This document shows positions 8,461-17,981 of a DNA stretch of 64,000 nt, piece by piece; position 1 is the first letter of the stretch; each line of letters begins with the position of its first letter. The stretch comes from JAYSYM01 sp964543475 (GTDB taxonomy: Bacteria > Bdellovibrionota > Bdellovibrionia > Bdellovibrionales > JAMPXM01). Position numbers and translations under genes: made by a program. Under the pieces are notes generated by a model. That model had not been told where the DNA came from. It saw nothing but the letters and a program-made list of their open reading frames with translations, and ran no database searches. The stretch lies in NCBI GenBank assembly GCA_964543475.1, contig CAZIYJ010000003.1:124001-188000 (forward strand). The letters are read 5' to 3'.

Positions 8461-9270
8461 TTAGCGGTAACGATTGATTTCGTCTCGAGTAGCAAGTGCA
8501 ACTTTGCGAGCTGCTTGAGCGAAATCATCTTCTTGCGAAGCGTAGAGAATCGCGCGCGAAGAGTTAATTACTAACCCTGCGCCATCTTTTGTTCGACCAG
8601 CTTCGACGACAGCTTTGATGTCGCCTCCTTGCGCGCCAATTCCTGGAACTAAAAATGGAATATCAGTGGCAATGGCCCGGACCTCAGAAATCTCTTTCGG
8701 ATAAGTTGCACCCAAGACTAAAAGAAGATTTTTATTCGAATTCCAGTCACGCGAGGCTTTCTCGGCAACGCGCTGATAAAGAGGCTTTCCATCAACAATT
8801 AAATTTTGTAAATCGACAGCACCAGAGTTCGATGTGCGGCAAAGTATAATTGTCCCTTTATCTTTACGGCGATAAAAAGGCTCAAGAGAATCAGTTCCTA
8901 GATAGGGATTAACTGTAACTGCATCTGCTTTATAGCGATCAAAAGATTCTTTCGCGTACATTTCTGCGGTGCTGCCAATATCTCCGCGCTTTGAATCTAA
9001 AATCACCGGCACCGTAGGGTAGCGATCTTTTATATAAGCGATCGTTTTTGTGAGCTCATGCTCGGCACCAACAGCAGCGTAATAGGCAATCTGTGGTTTG
9101 TAAGCGCAGACAAGATCGGCAGTTGCGTCGATGATGTCTTTTGCAAATGCAAAGTAGGGCTCAGGATTCGCCTTTATGTAATCAGGAAATTTTGCGAAGT
9201 CGGGATCAAGACCGACGCAAAGAAGAGACTGATTTGTTTTCCATGCGTGGCGCAGCTTTTCGAGGAACAT
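8461..9270 (-). CDS. pyrF: Orotidine 5'-phosphate decarboxylase, type 2
   Basis: A 269-residue enzyme converting OMP to UMP, the last step of pyrimidine synthesis. The start at 9270 (MFLEKL, GGAG site) gives the usual family beginning followed by LLCVGLDPD. The catalytic cluster is DSKRGDIG, and substrate phosphate binding is suggested by VPGIGAQGGD. The length and the early GLDPD motif fit the longer bacterial type 2 group. It is divergent from the M24 peptidase with 56 bases between starts. Confidence 0.93.
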   Translation of the reverse strand: MFLEKLRHAWKTNQSLLCVGLDPDFAKFPDYIKANPEPYFAFAKDIIDATADLVCAYKPQIAYYAAVGAEHELTKTIAYIKDRYPTVPVILDSKRGDIGSTAEMYAKESFDRYKADAVTVNPYLGTDSLEPFYRRKDKGTIILCRTSNSGAVDLQNLIVDGKPLYQRVAEKASRDWNSNKNLLLVLGATYPKEISEVRAIATDIPFLVPGIGAQGGDIKAVVEAGRTKDGAGLVINSSRAILYASQEDDFAQAARKVALATRDEINRYR

Positions 9271-9326
9271 CTCTACTCCGGCCTTTGGAAGAATGTTATA
9301 CAAGAGCCTACCTGAGAGCTAAAGAA

Positions 9327-10004
9327 ATGAACAATTCAAATTTTGAAAATTCTGATCCGAGAGAGAAAGTCGGCAATAGTTTCGACGAGAACGACTTTCT
9401 AAAAGCTCAAAAACGCGGCTGGGACGCCCTTTATCAAGTTGCTCGAATGGTTAAGCCCGGGATGGTAGAGGCAGACGCAAAGAAGCTGCTAAAAATCGTT
9501 CTAGAAGATTACGCGGCTAAAAAAATTTGGCATCCGCCACAAGTGCGATTCGGAGTGAATACTGTTTTGCCATTTGGAAAACCTCAGCTAGCGGATCATG
9601 TGCTCGATGAAGATGATTTGTTCTTTTTAGATATCGGCCCGGTCTTTGGCGGTTACGAGTCTGATATTGGCGAAACGTTTCAGTTAGGTTCCGATCTCCA
9701 CACCAAAAAACTAATCAGTGATTCAAAGGACGTTTTTAACCAAGTGAAACTTCATTGGGAGAAGACGGGAGTTAACGGCGAGGAGCTTTATCAATTTGCT
9801 TCGAAGCTCGCGACCGAAAAGGGTTGGGCGCTTGCACTAGAGGGTGCTAGTGGTCATCGAATTTCTGAATTTCCTCATGCGGCGCACTTTCGTGGCAAAC
9901 TAAAAGGCTTCGAACTTGTTCCAACGCCCAACCGATGGATTTTAGAGATCCATTTAGTTGATCCTAACCGTAAAATCGGTGCCTTTTTCGAAGATGTTTT
10001 GTGA
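9327..10004 (+). CDS. M24-family metallopeptidase (Xaa-Pro/methionine aminopeptidase-like)
   Basis: A 225-residue pita-bread-fold protein. The metal-ligand series is present in order: LDIGPVFGGYESDIGETF (two Asp), SGHRISEFPHA (His), ILEIHL (Glu) and AFFEDVL (Glu). It lacks the N-terminal creatinase-like domain of Xaa-Pro aminopeptidases, so it is a short, single-domain form. The substrate is unknown. The start ATG at 9327 was chosen because earlier codons overlap the divergent pyrF start. It is convergent with a TetR gene (4-base gap). Confidence 0.8.
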   Translation: MNNSNFENSDPREKVGNSFDENDFLKAQKRGWDALYQVARMVKPGMVEADAKKLLKIVLEDYAAKKIWHPPQVRFGVNTVLPFGKPQLADHVLDEDDLFFLDIGPVFGGYESDIGETFQLGSDLHTKKLISDSKDVFNQVKLHWEKTGVNGEELYQFASKLATEKGWALALEGASGHRISEFPHAAHFRGKLKGFELVPTPNRWILEIHLVDPNRKIGAFFEDVL

Positions 10005-10008
10005 GTTG

Positions 10009-10629
10009 CTACTTCGACTTCAGAAATTCGGTGATTTCTTTTTGCGAAGACTCTGAGTGGTACGGCAAAAGCAGTCGCGCAATGTGACGTACACCTGTTT
10101 TTGTCGCCTTGTTTGAGGCAGGCCTCTCGCGGCTTTCGTAAAACTGAAGAAACGAACTCGATGTGATCAATACCACATCGGCAATCATCTGCATTTCATC
10201 TGGATCAGTGAGCTTTTTCATCACTCCAGCTTTTACCCACGCAAGGTATCTCGCCTGAAGCAGGCGAACTGTTTTGAGTATGTGTTTACGCCAACGTCTT
10301 GCCAGAAGTGGATCTTTTCGACGTAAGTGATACATTTCTCGATGGAAGAAGCGATACTCCCAAAAAAGTTCAAAAGACTTTTGCAGCAGTTGCAAAGGAG
10401 TGAAGGTTGAGTTCGATTCGTCCTTCCACAAATTGTAAGTTGCATCGCACATGCGATCAAAAAGCTCGCGAACGATTTCTTCTTTATTGCGAAAATGGAA
10501 ATACAAATTACCAGGCGAAATTTTTAAGTTATCGGCAATATGATTTGTCGTGATCGCCACGACACCCATTTCATTAAAGAGCAAGATGCTGGCTTCGAGG
10601 ATTCGCTCGCGGTTTTTGGCAACTCTCAT
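10009..10629 (-). CDS. TetR-family transcriptional regulator
   Basis: A 206-residue repressor-type protein. The N-terminal helix-turn-helix is typical (ILEASILLFNEMGVVAITTNHIADNLKISPGNLYFHFRNKEEI, split here by the usual TetR helix pattern at about 10-53), followed by an all-helical ligand domain. It sits 41 bases downstream of a helical protein of unknown function in the same direction. No clear target is adjacent. Confidence 0.85.
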   Translation of the reverse strand: MRVAKNRERILEASILLFNEMGVVAITTNHIADNLKISPGNLYFHFRNKEEIVRELFDRMCDATYNLWKDESNSTFTPLQLLQKSFELFWEYRFFHREMYHLRRKDPLLARRWRKHILKTVRLLQARYLAWVKAGVMKKLTDPDEMQMIADVVLITSSSFLQFYESRERPASNKATKTGVRHIARLLLPYHSESSQKEITEFLKSK

Positions 10630-10670
10630 AGCGATAAACTTGTAGACCCAAATTGTTTGGAAGGCAATTT

Positions 10671-11357
10671 TTAAGCGGCAATCTCACGGACGAAATTTTC
10701 CCAAACGGCTAAGTGCTCGGGACGGGCTCCGCCTTTTTGCAATCGGCTAAAAATCAGCTCGGCACCTTGTTTGGCTTCGGCATATTGATGAAGGCCGCGT
10801 AGCGCAAAGCAAACGGCTTCGCTGCTCCAGTGCATTAACCCAAAGAGACCCTGTTTTTGAGCAATGTTACGGAACTCTTGAGCCAGCTCAAGGAGTGTTG
10901 ACCATTCGCCATAGTGGTTCGCCCAATGAAGGCGGAAGCGACAAATACGGTCAAGGGCTTGAGCGCATTCAAGTTCAGTAGCGGCAATAGTTTGTGCTCG
11001 GGCTAAGACTTTGTCAGCAGCGGCGTAATTACCTGTTTTAGCTAGAAGATTTCCATAAGCAAAGAAATAGGCTTCCATTTGAGCAGGGCCTGCGAACGTT
11101 AACAAAGTGCGCGTCGATTCAGCTTCAAGTTCACATCGTGCATCACTTAGTTCACCTAACTCGATAAAACAAAACGCAATCCGCATACGAATTTCTAAAC
11201 AGAATGCCTCAGAGGGGGTTTCGATTTCATTCACTGCTTCGCCATTCGATTCAGGTGCAAAAATCGACTGATAGGCTTCAAGCGCTTCTTGAGTTTGACT
11301 ATTTGTGAAGAGTTCGGCGGCCAAGTTAAAACGATTCTGAAAAGTCACATTTATCAT
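10671..11357 (-). CDS. Helical TPR-like protein of unknown function
   Basis: A 228-residue cytoplasmic protein made of helix pairs with A/L/E spacing (for example YQSIF, IAFCFIELGELSDARCELEAES, YFFAYGNLLAKTGNYAAADKVL), which resembles degenerate tetratricopeptide repeats used for protein binding. There is no signal peptide or membrane segment. It is upstream of, and probably cotranscribed with, the TetR gene. Confidence 0.65.
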   Translation of the reverse strand: MINVTFQNRFNLAAELFTNSQTQEALEAYQSIFAPESNGEAVNEIETPSEAFCLEIRMRIAFCFIELGELSDARCELEAESTRTLLTFAGPAQMEAYFFAYGNLLAKTGNYAAADKVLARAQTIAATELECAQALDRICRFRLHWANHYGEWSTLLELAQEFRNIAQKQGLFGLMHWSSEAVCFALRGLHQYAEAKQGAELIFSRLQKGGARPEHLAVWENFVREIAA

Positions 11358-11445
11358 AAGTGACTCATCGGCTGAGGTGTCTCAAAAGATGACGACCGTT
11401 GGTCTAGAAACGTGCTAGTTTAGGGAGGTCAATCAGGAGTTCGAA

Positions 11446-11742
11446 ATGGCAAAAGTAGATAAGAAGTTAACAGCGCATTTGTTCGTCTGCACCAACGAGA
11501 AAAAAGGCGAGTGCTGCGGCGAAAAAGGCGGAGCTCAGCTTCGCGCGCGCGTAAAAGAGCTTTCAAAAGAACATCCAGAATGGAAGGGTCAGGTTCGAAT
11601 CAATTCTTCGGGCTGCTTGGGCCGTTGCGAAGAGGGAATCGTGGCGGTGCTTTACCCACAAGGTAAATGGTTTTCGGGGCTTGATCGGAAGGACGAGGAT
11701 GTCCTGATCGATGCGGTCAAAGCCTCGTTACCTGTTAAATAG
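11446..11742 (+). CDS. Thioredoxin-like [2Fe-2S] ferredoxin
   Basis: A 98-residue protein. Cysteines at 15, 23/24, 57 and 61 (VCTN..GECCG and SSGCLGRCEEG) match the thioredoxin-fold 2Fe-2S ferredoxin ligand pattern. These small proteins pass electrons in the cytoplasm; the partner is not shown. The ATG has an AGGAG site. It precedes the QueD-like gene by 52 bases on the same strand. Confidence 0.85.
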   Translation: MAKVDKKLTAHLFVCTNEKKGECCGEKGGAQLRARVKELSKEHPEWKGQVRINSSGCLGRCEEGIVAVLYPQGKWFSGLDRKDEDVLIDAVKASLPVK

Positions 11743-11794
11743 CTCGTCTTAATTAGCTCGACTCGACCTGGACCTTTAGTTTAAGGTCTTCGCC

Positions 11795-12274
11795 ATGGGC
11801 TTCGTTATTCATCTCGGTAAAGAGAGTTTTAAATTTTCCTGCACCCACTTCACGATATTCGGGCCGAATGCAGGAGAACGCCTGCACGGGCATAACTATC
11901 AAGTTCGATGCTCAATTGAAGTTAATCAACTTGATCCAAAATTAGGAATGGCATTCGATTTCAATGTGGTAAAGCCCGTCATCAAGGAACTCTGCGATAG
12001 TTTAGACGAACGAATTTTAATTCCGAATGAGTCGCCCTATCTTGAAATCTCAACTCTTCCTTCAGAACAGTTACGTGTAGTCTTCAATTCGAAAGAATAT
12101 GTATTCCCGAACGAAGACATAAAGAATCTTCCGCTTGTTAACATTACGAGCGAAGAGCTTGCGCGATATTTTTGTCGGCAATTAAAGAAATCGATTAGCG
12201 GAAAACTTCCTGTGGGAACTGTCTCTGTGACAGTCGAAGAGACGCTTGGACAAAGCGTCTCTTATTCTGAATAG
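11795..12274 (+). CDS. queD: 6-pyruvoyl-tetrahydropterin synthase / QueD family protein
   Basis: A 159-residue T-fold enzyme. Zinc ligands are visible as CTHFTIF (His) and ERLHGHNYQV (two His), with the catalytic Cys in SCTHF and a conserved Glu near VEETLGQS. Family members make 6-carboxytetrahydropterin for queuosine/preQ0 or act on related pterins. The symbol is tentative, as PTPS-III and QueD look alike. A 6-bp hairpin (11771-11788) lies just before the start. It is convergent with a secreted-protein gene. Confidence 0.75.
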   Translation: MGFVIHLGKESFKFSCTHFTIFGPNAGERLHGHNYQVRCSIEVNQLDPKLGMAFDFNVVKPVIKELCDSLDERILIPNESPYLEISTLPSEQLRVVFNSKEYVFPNEDIKNLPLVNITSEELARYFCRQLKKSISGKLPVGTVSVTVEETLGQSVSYSE

Positions 12275-12280
12275 TCTTGA

Positions 12281-13231
12281 TTATTCGATACCGAAACTTG
12301 TCGTCGCTTTAACAGAAACATTCGACTTTGATGCTTTTGAACCAGACTGCGTTTCAATTGTGTACTCGCCAGGGAAAACGTTAACAAATGAGCCCGCGCC
12401 AGAAGTAGGAGCACTCACGAGCAAGCGTTCAAACGAATATCTGAAAGCATCACCCGGAATTCTCGGAACGTATTGGTTGTGAGAAGAATCTGCGTTGAAT
12501 TCAAAAAATGCTTTCATCCCGCTGAAAGACTTTGATTGATACCAGCTGCAAAGGCTTTTTGCCTGCGGATCAAGTTCGCCACTGAAACCAAGATCACAAA
12601 ACGAGTACTCGATATTTGGCATCACGTCTTCAAGCGGAAATTTTCTCAAATACAAATCGCCGAAGTCATAGTTTGCAAGAGAGAACATCGATTTACCAAG
12701 CTGGTACTGCGTGAAGAAAAGTTTCTTTTGCTCGATTTGAGAAGTCAGGTTGCGATAGATTTTTGCTGATCCGTCTCCGGGAATTGTGATTTGTTGTAAC
12801 TGAATTGAAACCTGTTCGCCTGCAGCAATTTTAACGAACCCTGGGTAGATTGAGTTCTCAAAACCAAGGATGTAGTAGCCTGGAGTCAGTGCACGTGTCT
12901 CGTTTATTCCGAAGTAAGAAGTTTCTTTGCAAGATTTTCTGTTTGCAATCACGTTTCCATTAACTACAGAAGGCTCGCAACGAACTGCTTTAACTCGATT
13001 AAAAATCTGAAACTCACTAGCAGTTCCTGAAACAACGATGGTTCCATTTGCAGTGACGCCAGCGCCAAACTCTTGCACGAGACCAAGACGCTGAGTCTTC
13101 TTCTTGGCAAGACCTGCGTAATAAGCTTCGACTTCTTCAGCTAGCAATTCTGGCTGAGCGATTGCGCTCTGGCTGAGAGTTAGAAGAACTGTGACAACGG
13201 CAGCAATTGTGAAAGACATTTTTTTCAACAT
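12281..13231 (-). CDS. Secreted protein of unknown function
   Basis: A 316-residue exported protein with a signal peptide ending in AIAQ and a GAGGAT ribosome site. The mature part is beta-like with several Cys (RCEPS, SCKET, FCDLG, LCSWY). The last third has an ETQSGSKASKSNVSVK segment recalling an Ig-like or carboxypeptidase-regulatory beta domain. It follows the large L,D-transpeptidase by 9 bases, so the pair almost certainly forms an operon and may act together at the wall. Confidence 0.7.
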   Translation of the reverse strand: MLKKMSFTIAAVVTVLLTLSQSAIAQPELLAEEVEAYYAGLAKKKTQRLGLVQEFGAGVTANGTIVVSGTASEFQIFNRVKAVRCEPSVVNGNVIANRKSCKETSYFGINETRALTPGYYILGFENSIYPGFVKIAAGEQVSIQLQQITIPGDGSAKIYRNLTSQIEQKKLFFTQYQLGKSMFSLANYDFGDLYLRKFPLEDVMPNIEYSFCDLGFSGELDPQAKSLCSWYQSKSFSGMKAFFEFNADSSHNQYVPRIPGDAFRYSFERLLVSAPTSGAGSFVNVFPGEYTIETQSGSKASKSNVSVKATTSFGIE

Positions 13232-13240
13232 AAAATCCTC

Positions 13241-14917
13241 TTAGAAGCCTTCTCGATTTTTCGAAACGTTAATCATGCGTTCGTCTTGTCCGTAATAATC
13301 AGGTGTAAACTGAATTTCGCCCATCTCGCCGACCGAAGCTGTTAAATAGGTAAGGTAAGTCGCAACAGCCGTTTTAAGTCGAACTGAATGAGCCGGATAA
13401 GTAGGGTACTGAGCAATAATATTCTGAATCTCGAAGCTGTTGTATTGAGTGCCTTGCAATAAGTATTCAGCCAATTCATGTGGGCGCTCTACGCGAATAC
13501 AGCCTGAACTCTTAAGACGAGTTGTGAGCGGGAAGTCTTCAGGGTGCGGAGTATCGTGAAGATAGATTGCGCGAGAGTTTGTGAGACTAAATCGAACTGT
13601 GCCCAGTGAATTCTGTGGACCTGGATCTTGGCGAAGTGTGTAAGGCATCTTGTTCCCGAGTGCAACCCAGTCAACACTTTGCGGATCAATTTCATTCTTC
13701 TTTGAATCAAAAACGCGAATGCCCGCGTTGGCCATATAAAGAGGATTTTTCTTCTGAGCCGGAATTAAATCTTTAAGTGCAATGCTGTTTGGCGATGTCC
13801 AGTACGGATTGAGAATTACTTCGTAAACTCTGTCGACCATTGTTGGTGTTCGGCGGAGTAAACGACCATTAACGGTCTTCATTGAAATGACATCAACACC
13901 ATTTTCATTTACGCGAAGTTCTTGACGTGCAAGGTTTACGAAAATGAATTTGCTGCCGAGAGTTTTTGGCAACCATCTCCAGCGCTCAAGGTTCACATTG
14001 ATTTGAGCAATGCGTTTATCAATTGAAGTACTTAAGGCGCCAAAGCACATCTTTCCGCAGATTCCATCTGGATCAAGCTTTAAACCTTTTTGGAAAAGCT
14101 TAACGGCCTCAACAAGGCTGCTGTCATATGAAGAGCTGGTGTTGTCGCGTTCAAAACTATTTAAGTAATTAAGATCTGCTAAACGCTGACGAATTCCCGG
14201 CACATCTGCGCTTGAAGCGCCTGGCTTTAATGCCGCCGCACCAGAAAGTGATTTCCAGCCACCATTAGCTTTAATTGTATGAAGCTTCTCAAGTGATTGT
14301 TTAAGCTGTGCATACTGTTCGTGTCGAGGTTCTAATTGCTGAAGTGCTGAAAGTAAGTCTGCTGAACCTAAAATTGAATTTAAAGTCTGATAGCCGTCGA
14401 ACTTTGCTTTAGTAAAATCAGTTTCCTGATCAATTGCGCGCAATGCAGCTCTTCCCACCGCTAAATCAGAAGCGATGTTAACGAGAGCTTGTGTAGCCAA
14501 TAGTTCTGTTTCAATTGCGGATTGCGAATTAGAGAGCTGAGAGCTTAAAGCATCTAAATCACCATTTGAGTAATCTTCTTTGTCTAAACCTAAAAGATGA
14601 ACGCGATTGATTAATGATTTTAACTTCCCAAGATTAGCGGTTGCTGTGTTTCCTTCAACGAAGATCGGTTGATTGCCACGCACTTTGTAAAGCGGAGCAA
14701 TGAGCGAATTGCTGATGACAGAATTGCGAAGATTTATATAGTTAGCACTTGAAAGCGCTGATGCTATTGCTGAGGAATTAACTCCGGATGCGGCAACTGA
14801 GGCCGTGAGATTTTTTGCAGCAACGCTTTTAGCGTGAGCTGTGGTGAGCGCAAACGATTGTATCGAAAGTGCAGCAACCAAATATAGAGATAGAGTTCGG
14901 CCATTAAAAATCGTCAT
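13241..14917 (-). CDS. Large L,D-transpeptidase of the YcbB/LdtD type
   Basis: A 558-residue periplasmic enzyme forming 3-3 peptidoglycan cross-links. Order: signal peptide (about 1-30), helical scaffold region with a Ser/Ala-rich start, a peptidoglycan-binding type 1 domain (about 235-300, VPGIRQRLADLNYL...AVKLFQKGLKLDPDG), and a YkuD catalytic domain (about 325-490) with His454 (AIYLHDTP) and catalytic Cys473 (LKSSGCIRVERP). The second ATG, at 14917, lies 8 bases after GAGGAG and is preferred to one two codons upstream. It is in an operon with the downstream secreted gene. Confidence 0.88.
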   Translation of the reverse strand: MTIFNGRTLSLYLVAALSIQSFALTTAHAKSVAAKNLTASVAASGVNSSAIASALSSANYINLRNSVISNSLIAPLYKVRGNQPIFVEGNTATANLGKLKSLINRVHLLGLDKEDYSNGDLDALSSQLSNSQSAIETELLATQALVNIASDLAVGRAALRAIDQETDFTKAKFDGYQTLNSILGSADLLSALQQLEPRHEQYAQLKQSLEKLHTIKANGGWKSLSGAAALKPGASSADVPGIRQRLADLNYLNSFERDNTSSSYDSSLVEAVKLFQKGLKLDPDGICGKMCFGALSTSIDKRIAQINVNLERWRWLPKTLGSKFIFVNLARQELRVNENGVDVISMKTVNGRLLRRTPTMVDRVYEVILNPYWTSPNSIALKDLIPAQKKNPLYMANAGIRVFDSKKNEIDPQSVDWVALGNKMPYTLRQDPGPQNSLGTVRFSLTNSRAIYLHDTPHPEDFPLTTRLKSSGCIRVERPHELAEYLLQGTQYNSFEIQNIIAQYPTYPAHSVRLKTAVATYLTYLTASVGEMGEIQFTPDYYGQDERMINVSKNREGF

Positions 14918-15144
14918 GAGCATGTCTCCTCAAAATCAACTAGCTACCGGACACTTGTACAAAGATGGTGCCAGTTCAGTGGAGGAGAGTTCCTATAATG
15001 TTTTCATGGCGTTATTGAGTAGAACGCGAATACGCGATTAGAGAAACTTATCGCACCGATTAGTTTCGAGCGAGCCTGGTTCGTGCCGGGATTTGTTTCA
15101 GGCCGTCAAATCTTTAGACAGCCTTCAATCTAACTTTTTAAGTT

Positions 15145-17094
15145 TTACTTTAGATGCTTTTCGAAGAAAGAGAGAATGTGTCCATACTCCAGCACTTGAT
15201 TCTCTCGCTTCTGCGAGCCATGTCCTTCATCAGCAAAAAGGATCAAGCTTGATGGAATGCCTTTGCTCTGAAGAATTTGGTGCATTTGCAGCGCTTCGCC
15301 TGCTGGTACTCGTGGATCACTCACGCCTTGAATGATCAAAAGCGGATTTTTAATTTTATCAACGTAAGTAACAGGTGAAAGTTTTAAAAGTGCTTCGCGA
15401 TCTTTATCTGGGTCACCGTATTCTGATATTCGAAGAATTCGGCGGTAAGGAGCAGTGTTTTGGAGGAAAGTGACTAAGTTGCTCATTCCAACAAGGGCTG
15501 CGCCTGCATCATAGCTTCCGGCGTACATACTCATTCCGATAAGTGTCGCGTAGCCGCCGTAGCTCCAGCCCATGATTCCAATCTTTGGGACTTTGCCATT
15601 TTGAACGAAGGACTTTCGAATGTAAGTCGAAGCATCTTCGATATCAGTAATGACGGCGAGGCGCTTAGGGCCATCATCAGAGCTCATCCACGATTTACCG
15701 TAACCATCACTTCCGCGAACGTTCGGTTCAATCACAATGAAACCTGCATCGATGAACAACTGCCAAATGGGTTTAAAGCCCGGCTGACTTTGTCCTTCAG
15801 GACCACCGTGAAAGTGAACAATGACGGGGCATGTTTGTTTACACTGAGCGGGTCTTCGAACAAGCATCGGAATCATTGTTCCATCGCGAGCCGGATATTC
15901 TTCTATTTTGGTTGTAGAGAAAGATGATGTGTCGATTTCGGGCGCGCTCGGAAGAACCCATTGAGTCGCTTTTTGCGTTCGCCAATTGTAAACGTAACTG
16001 GTGCGAGGTGCTTTTGCGGTTTCAATTCCTATTGTCATGTACTGACCGTTTGGAGTGAACCCACCGGCATAAATATGATCGGCCTTTTCAAATTTCGGAA
16101 GATCGAGAGATTTGAAGTTTGAAGTATCGAGAACCTCAAGGCGTGTAAAGCCTCCTACATTCCAATGCATCACAAGCTTTGTGCGCGGTCGATCCATAGC
16201 AATGCTAGTGACGTCAGCCTTCCGCTCCTCTGTAATTGGAGTGAATGTTTTATTTGCATAACGATAGACACGATGGAAATCGCCGAGTTTGTTTGTGCGG
16301 ACAATGAACTCATTAGCCTTTGAGCTAAAGAGCATGTCGTATTCGACTTTTTCATCCAGGCCCAATACCGGAGTTAGCTTTTTTGTTCGCTCATCGTAAG
16401 TAAAGAATTCGCGACTCAGTGAGCCGGTTGCTTTTCCGAGAAGGAGTAATCCGTCGTCACGCTTATCAGCGATGTACCAAATCCCGGGCTGATCGAAAAT
16501 CAACTCTTTTGCTTTTGATTTTAGAGAATATCTATAGAGCGCATAAGAATCAGGTTTGATATCGTTTGATGAGAAGTAAAGATTTTCGCTATCGGCATCA
16601 ATCCAGTTAAGACCCGTTTGAACTTTTGCCTTATGCTGAATTTCAATGAGAGCGCCGCCAGAGCGGGATTGCAAGTAGAGTCCAGGATTTTCTTCGCCAT
16701 TTCGATCGCGCGACAACACGATCCACTTTCCGTTCGGAAGTATTCCTACGACCTGAGTTTGATCACTGCCTCCGGTCATCTGAGTCGGAAACTTCTGAGG
16801 TCCAGTTAGCTTCCAAACTTGAGCGGTACCGGTTACGCGCCAGCCAAAGAACATTTCGCTCGCGTCAGGCGCCAGCATCCCCATTCCCGGCGATTTGATA
16901 TCGAGCATTGACTGGATCCGGCGACTGACTTCGGGAGGGAGCGCAGGGGCAGAGTACTTTTGAATCGTATCAGTGCTGAGGCTCTCTGATCCGTGGCCGG
17001 AATACCCATTGCCACCAGGCTTTGACTCTTTTGAAGCCGATGAACAGTTAATAAGTAAAAACGAGATTGCGAAAAGTATTAGGCGATTTTTCAT
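15145..17094 (-). CDS. S9-family (prolyl oligopeptidase-like) peptidase lipoprotein
   Basis: A 649-residue lipoprotein (lipobox LINC, Cys17). An N-terminal beta-propeller (about 60-395) precedes an alpha/beta-hydrolase domain with the triad Ser511 (GWSYGGY), Asp593 (GVSDPRVP) and His625 (EGHG), plus HFHGGPEG for the oxyanion region. Such enzymes cleave short peptides with acyl-peptidase or dipeptidyl activity, here probably in the periplasm or on the surface. The start at 17094 gives the lipoprotein signal; longer in-frame starts would bury it. It is divergent from a methyltransferase. Confidence 0.88.
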   Translation of the reverse strand: MKNRLILFAISFLLINCSSASKESKPGGNGYSGHGSESLSTDTIQKYSAPALPPEVSRRIQSMLDIKSPGMGMLAPDASEMFFGWRVTGTAQVWKLTGPQKFPTQMTGGSDQTQVVGILPNGKWIVLSRDRNGEENPGLYLQSRSGGALIEIQHKAKVQTGLNWIDADSENLYFSSNDIKPDSYALYRYSLKSKAKELIFDQPGIWYIADKRDDGLLLLGKATGSLSREFFTYDERTKKLTPVLGLDEKVEYDMLFSSKANEFIVRTNKLGDFHRVYRYANKTFTPITEERKADVTSIAMDRPRTKLVMHWNVGGFTRLEVLDTSNFKSLDLPKFEKADHIYAGGFTPNGQYMTIGIETAKAPRTSYVYNWRTQKATQWVLPSAPEIDTSSFSTTKIEEYPARDGTMIPMLVRRPAQCKQTCPVIVHFHGGPEGQSQPGFKPIWQLFIDAGFIVIEPNVRGSDGYGKSWMSSDDGPKRLAVITDIEDASTYIRKSFVQNGKVPKIGIMGWSYGGYATLIGMSMYAGSYDAGAALVGMSNLVTFLQNTAPYRRILRISEYGDPDKDREALLKLSPVTYVDKIKNPLLIIQGVSDPRVPAGEALQMHQILQSKGIPSSLILFADEGHGSQKRENQVLEYGHILSFFEKHLK

Positions 17095-17151
17095 CTTGAG
17101 ATAGCAACAAACGAGCGAGGCACTGTCTAGTCCGAATACGAGGTGTCGTGA

Positions 17152-17170
17152 GATGACTTTCAGAGTCATC
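17152..17170. promoter_or_regulatory. Inverted repeat between divergent genes
   Basis: A 7-bp perfect inverted repeat (GATGACT and AGTCATC, 5-base loop) in the 93-base gap between the S9 lipoprotein and a methyltransferase, just before the methyltransferase ribosome site (GAGAGGG). It may be an operator or a leader hairpin. Confidence 0.35.
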
Positions 17171-17187
17171 CGAGAGAGGGTCAAGTT

Positions 17188-17940
17188 GTGTCAGCTGCAA
17201 AAGATCTATTCTCAGTTCAGGCCGCAGATTATGCGAAGTATCGTCCAACATATCCGTCGGCACTTTTCACTTTCCTAACTAACTTATCACCACACAGACG
17301 TGTTGCATGGGATTGCGCAACTGGTAGTGGGCAATCTGCGTTTGAACTCGCAAAGTTTTTTCAAACTGTGTATGCGACTGATCTCAGTCAAAAACAAATT
17401 CTTTCGGCTCGAAAACATCCGCAAATTCGGTACAGCCAGGGTCGAGCCGAGCAGTCGGGTCTTCCTCCCGGAAGCATTGATCTGATTACAGTTGCTCAAG
17501 CGTTTCATTGGTTCGACCATCGATTGTTTTTCAGAGAAGCAAGAAGAGTGATTCGACCCGACGGCGGACTTCTCGCAATCTGGATGTATGAACAGACTGT
17601 CATCAATGTAAGTGTTGATGAAGTGATGAGAGATTTTCACGCAGACGTCGTTGGAAAATTTGGCGAGAATGAATTAAAAACCTTCAAAGCAAACTTTCAA
17701 AAAATGAGTCTACCTATTCAGGAAATTACTCCGCCATCATTCGAAATGAGTGGTACGTGGACTCTTGAGCAACTAAAGGGTTACCTTTTTACCTGGTCTG
17801 CAACACAAAGTGCGATAAGAAAAACAGGTAAGAACCCAGTTGAAGAGTTTAGCTCGCGCTTAGACGCTGCCTGGGGTGATCCGAACCAATCGCTCGAAGT
17901 TCGATGGCCGGTTGTGTTGAGAGTCGGTCGACTTTTCTAA
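17188..17940 (+). CDS. SAM-dependent class I methyltransferase
   Basis: A 250-residue cytoplasmic enzyme beginning at GTG after GAGAGGG. The SAM-binding motif I is WDCATGSGQSAFEL (about 40-53), and post-motif steps are YATDLS and ITVAQAFHWFD, typical of Methyltransf_11 proteins active on small molecules. The QAFHWFD motif is shared with the subgroup related to trans-aconitate methyltransferase. Substrate unknown. It is 41 bases upstream of rlmE on the same strand. Confidence 0.82.
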   Translation: MSAAKDLFSVQAADYAKYRPTYPSALFTFLTNLSPHRRVAWDCATGSGQSAFELAKFFQTVYATDLSQKQILSARKHPQIRYSQGRAEQSGLPPGSIDLITVAQAFHWFDHRLFFREARRVIRPDGGLLAIWMYEQTVINVSVDEVMRDFHADVVGKFGENELKTFKANFQKMSLPIQEITPPSFEMSGTWTLEQLKGYLFTWSATQSAIRKTGKNPVEEFSSRLDAAWGDPNQSLEVRWPVVLRVGRLF

Positions 17941-17981
17941 AGCCGTTCGCTATAAAGTCGCCATAGAGGGCAACTAGCTAA

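Noticed and set aside
11771..11794. Hairpin in front of the QueD-like gene, considered as a preQ1 riboswitch
   Set aside because: The conserved preQ1-I elements (A-rich tail and pseudoknot sequence) are absent; only a simple 6-bp stem is seen.
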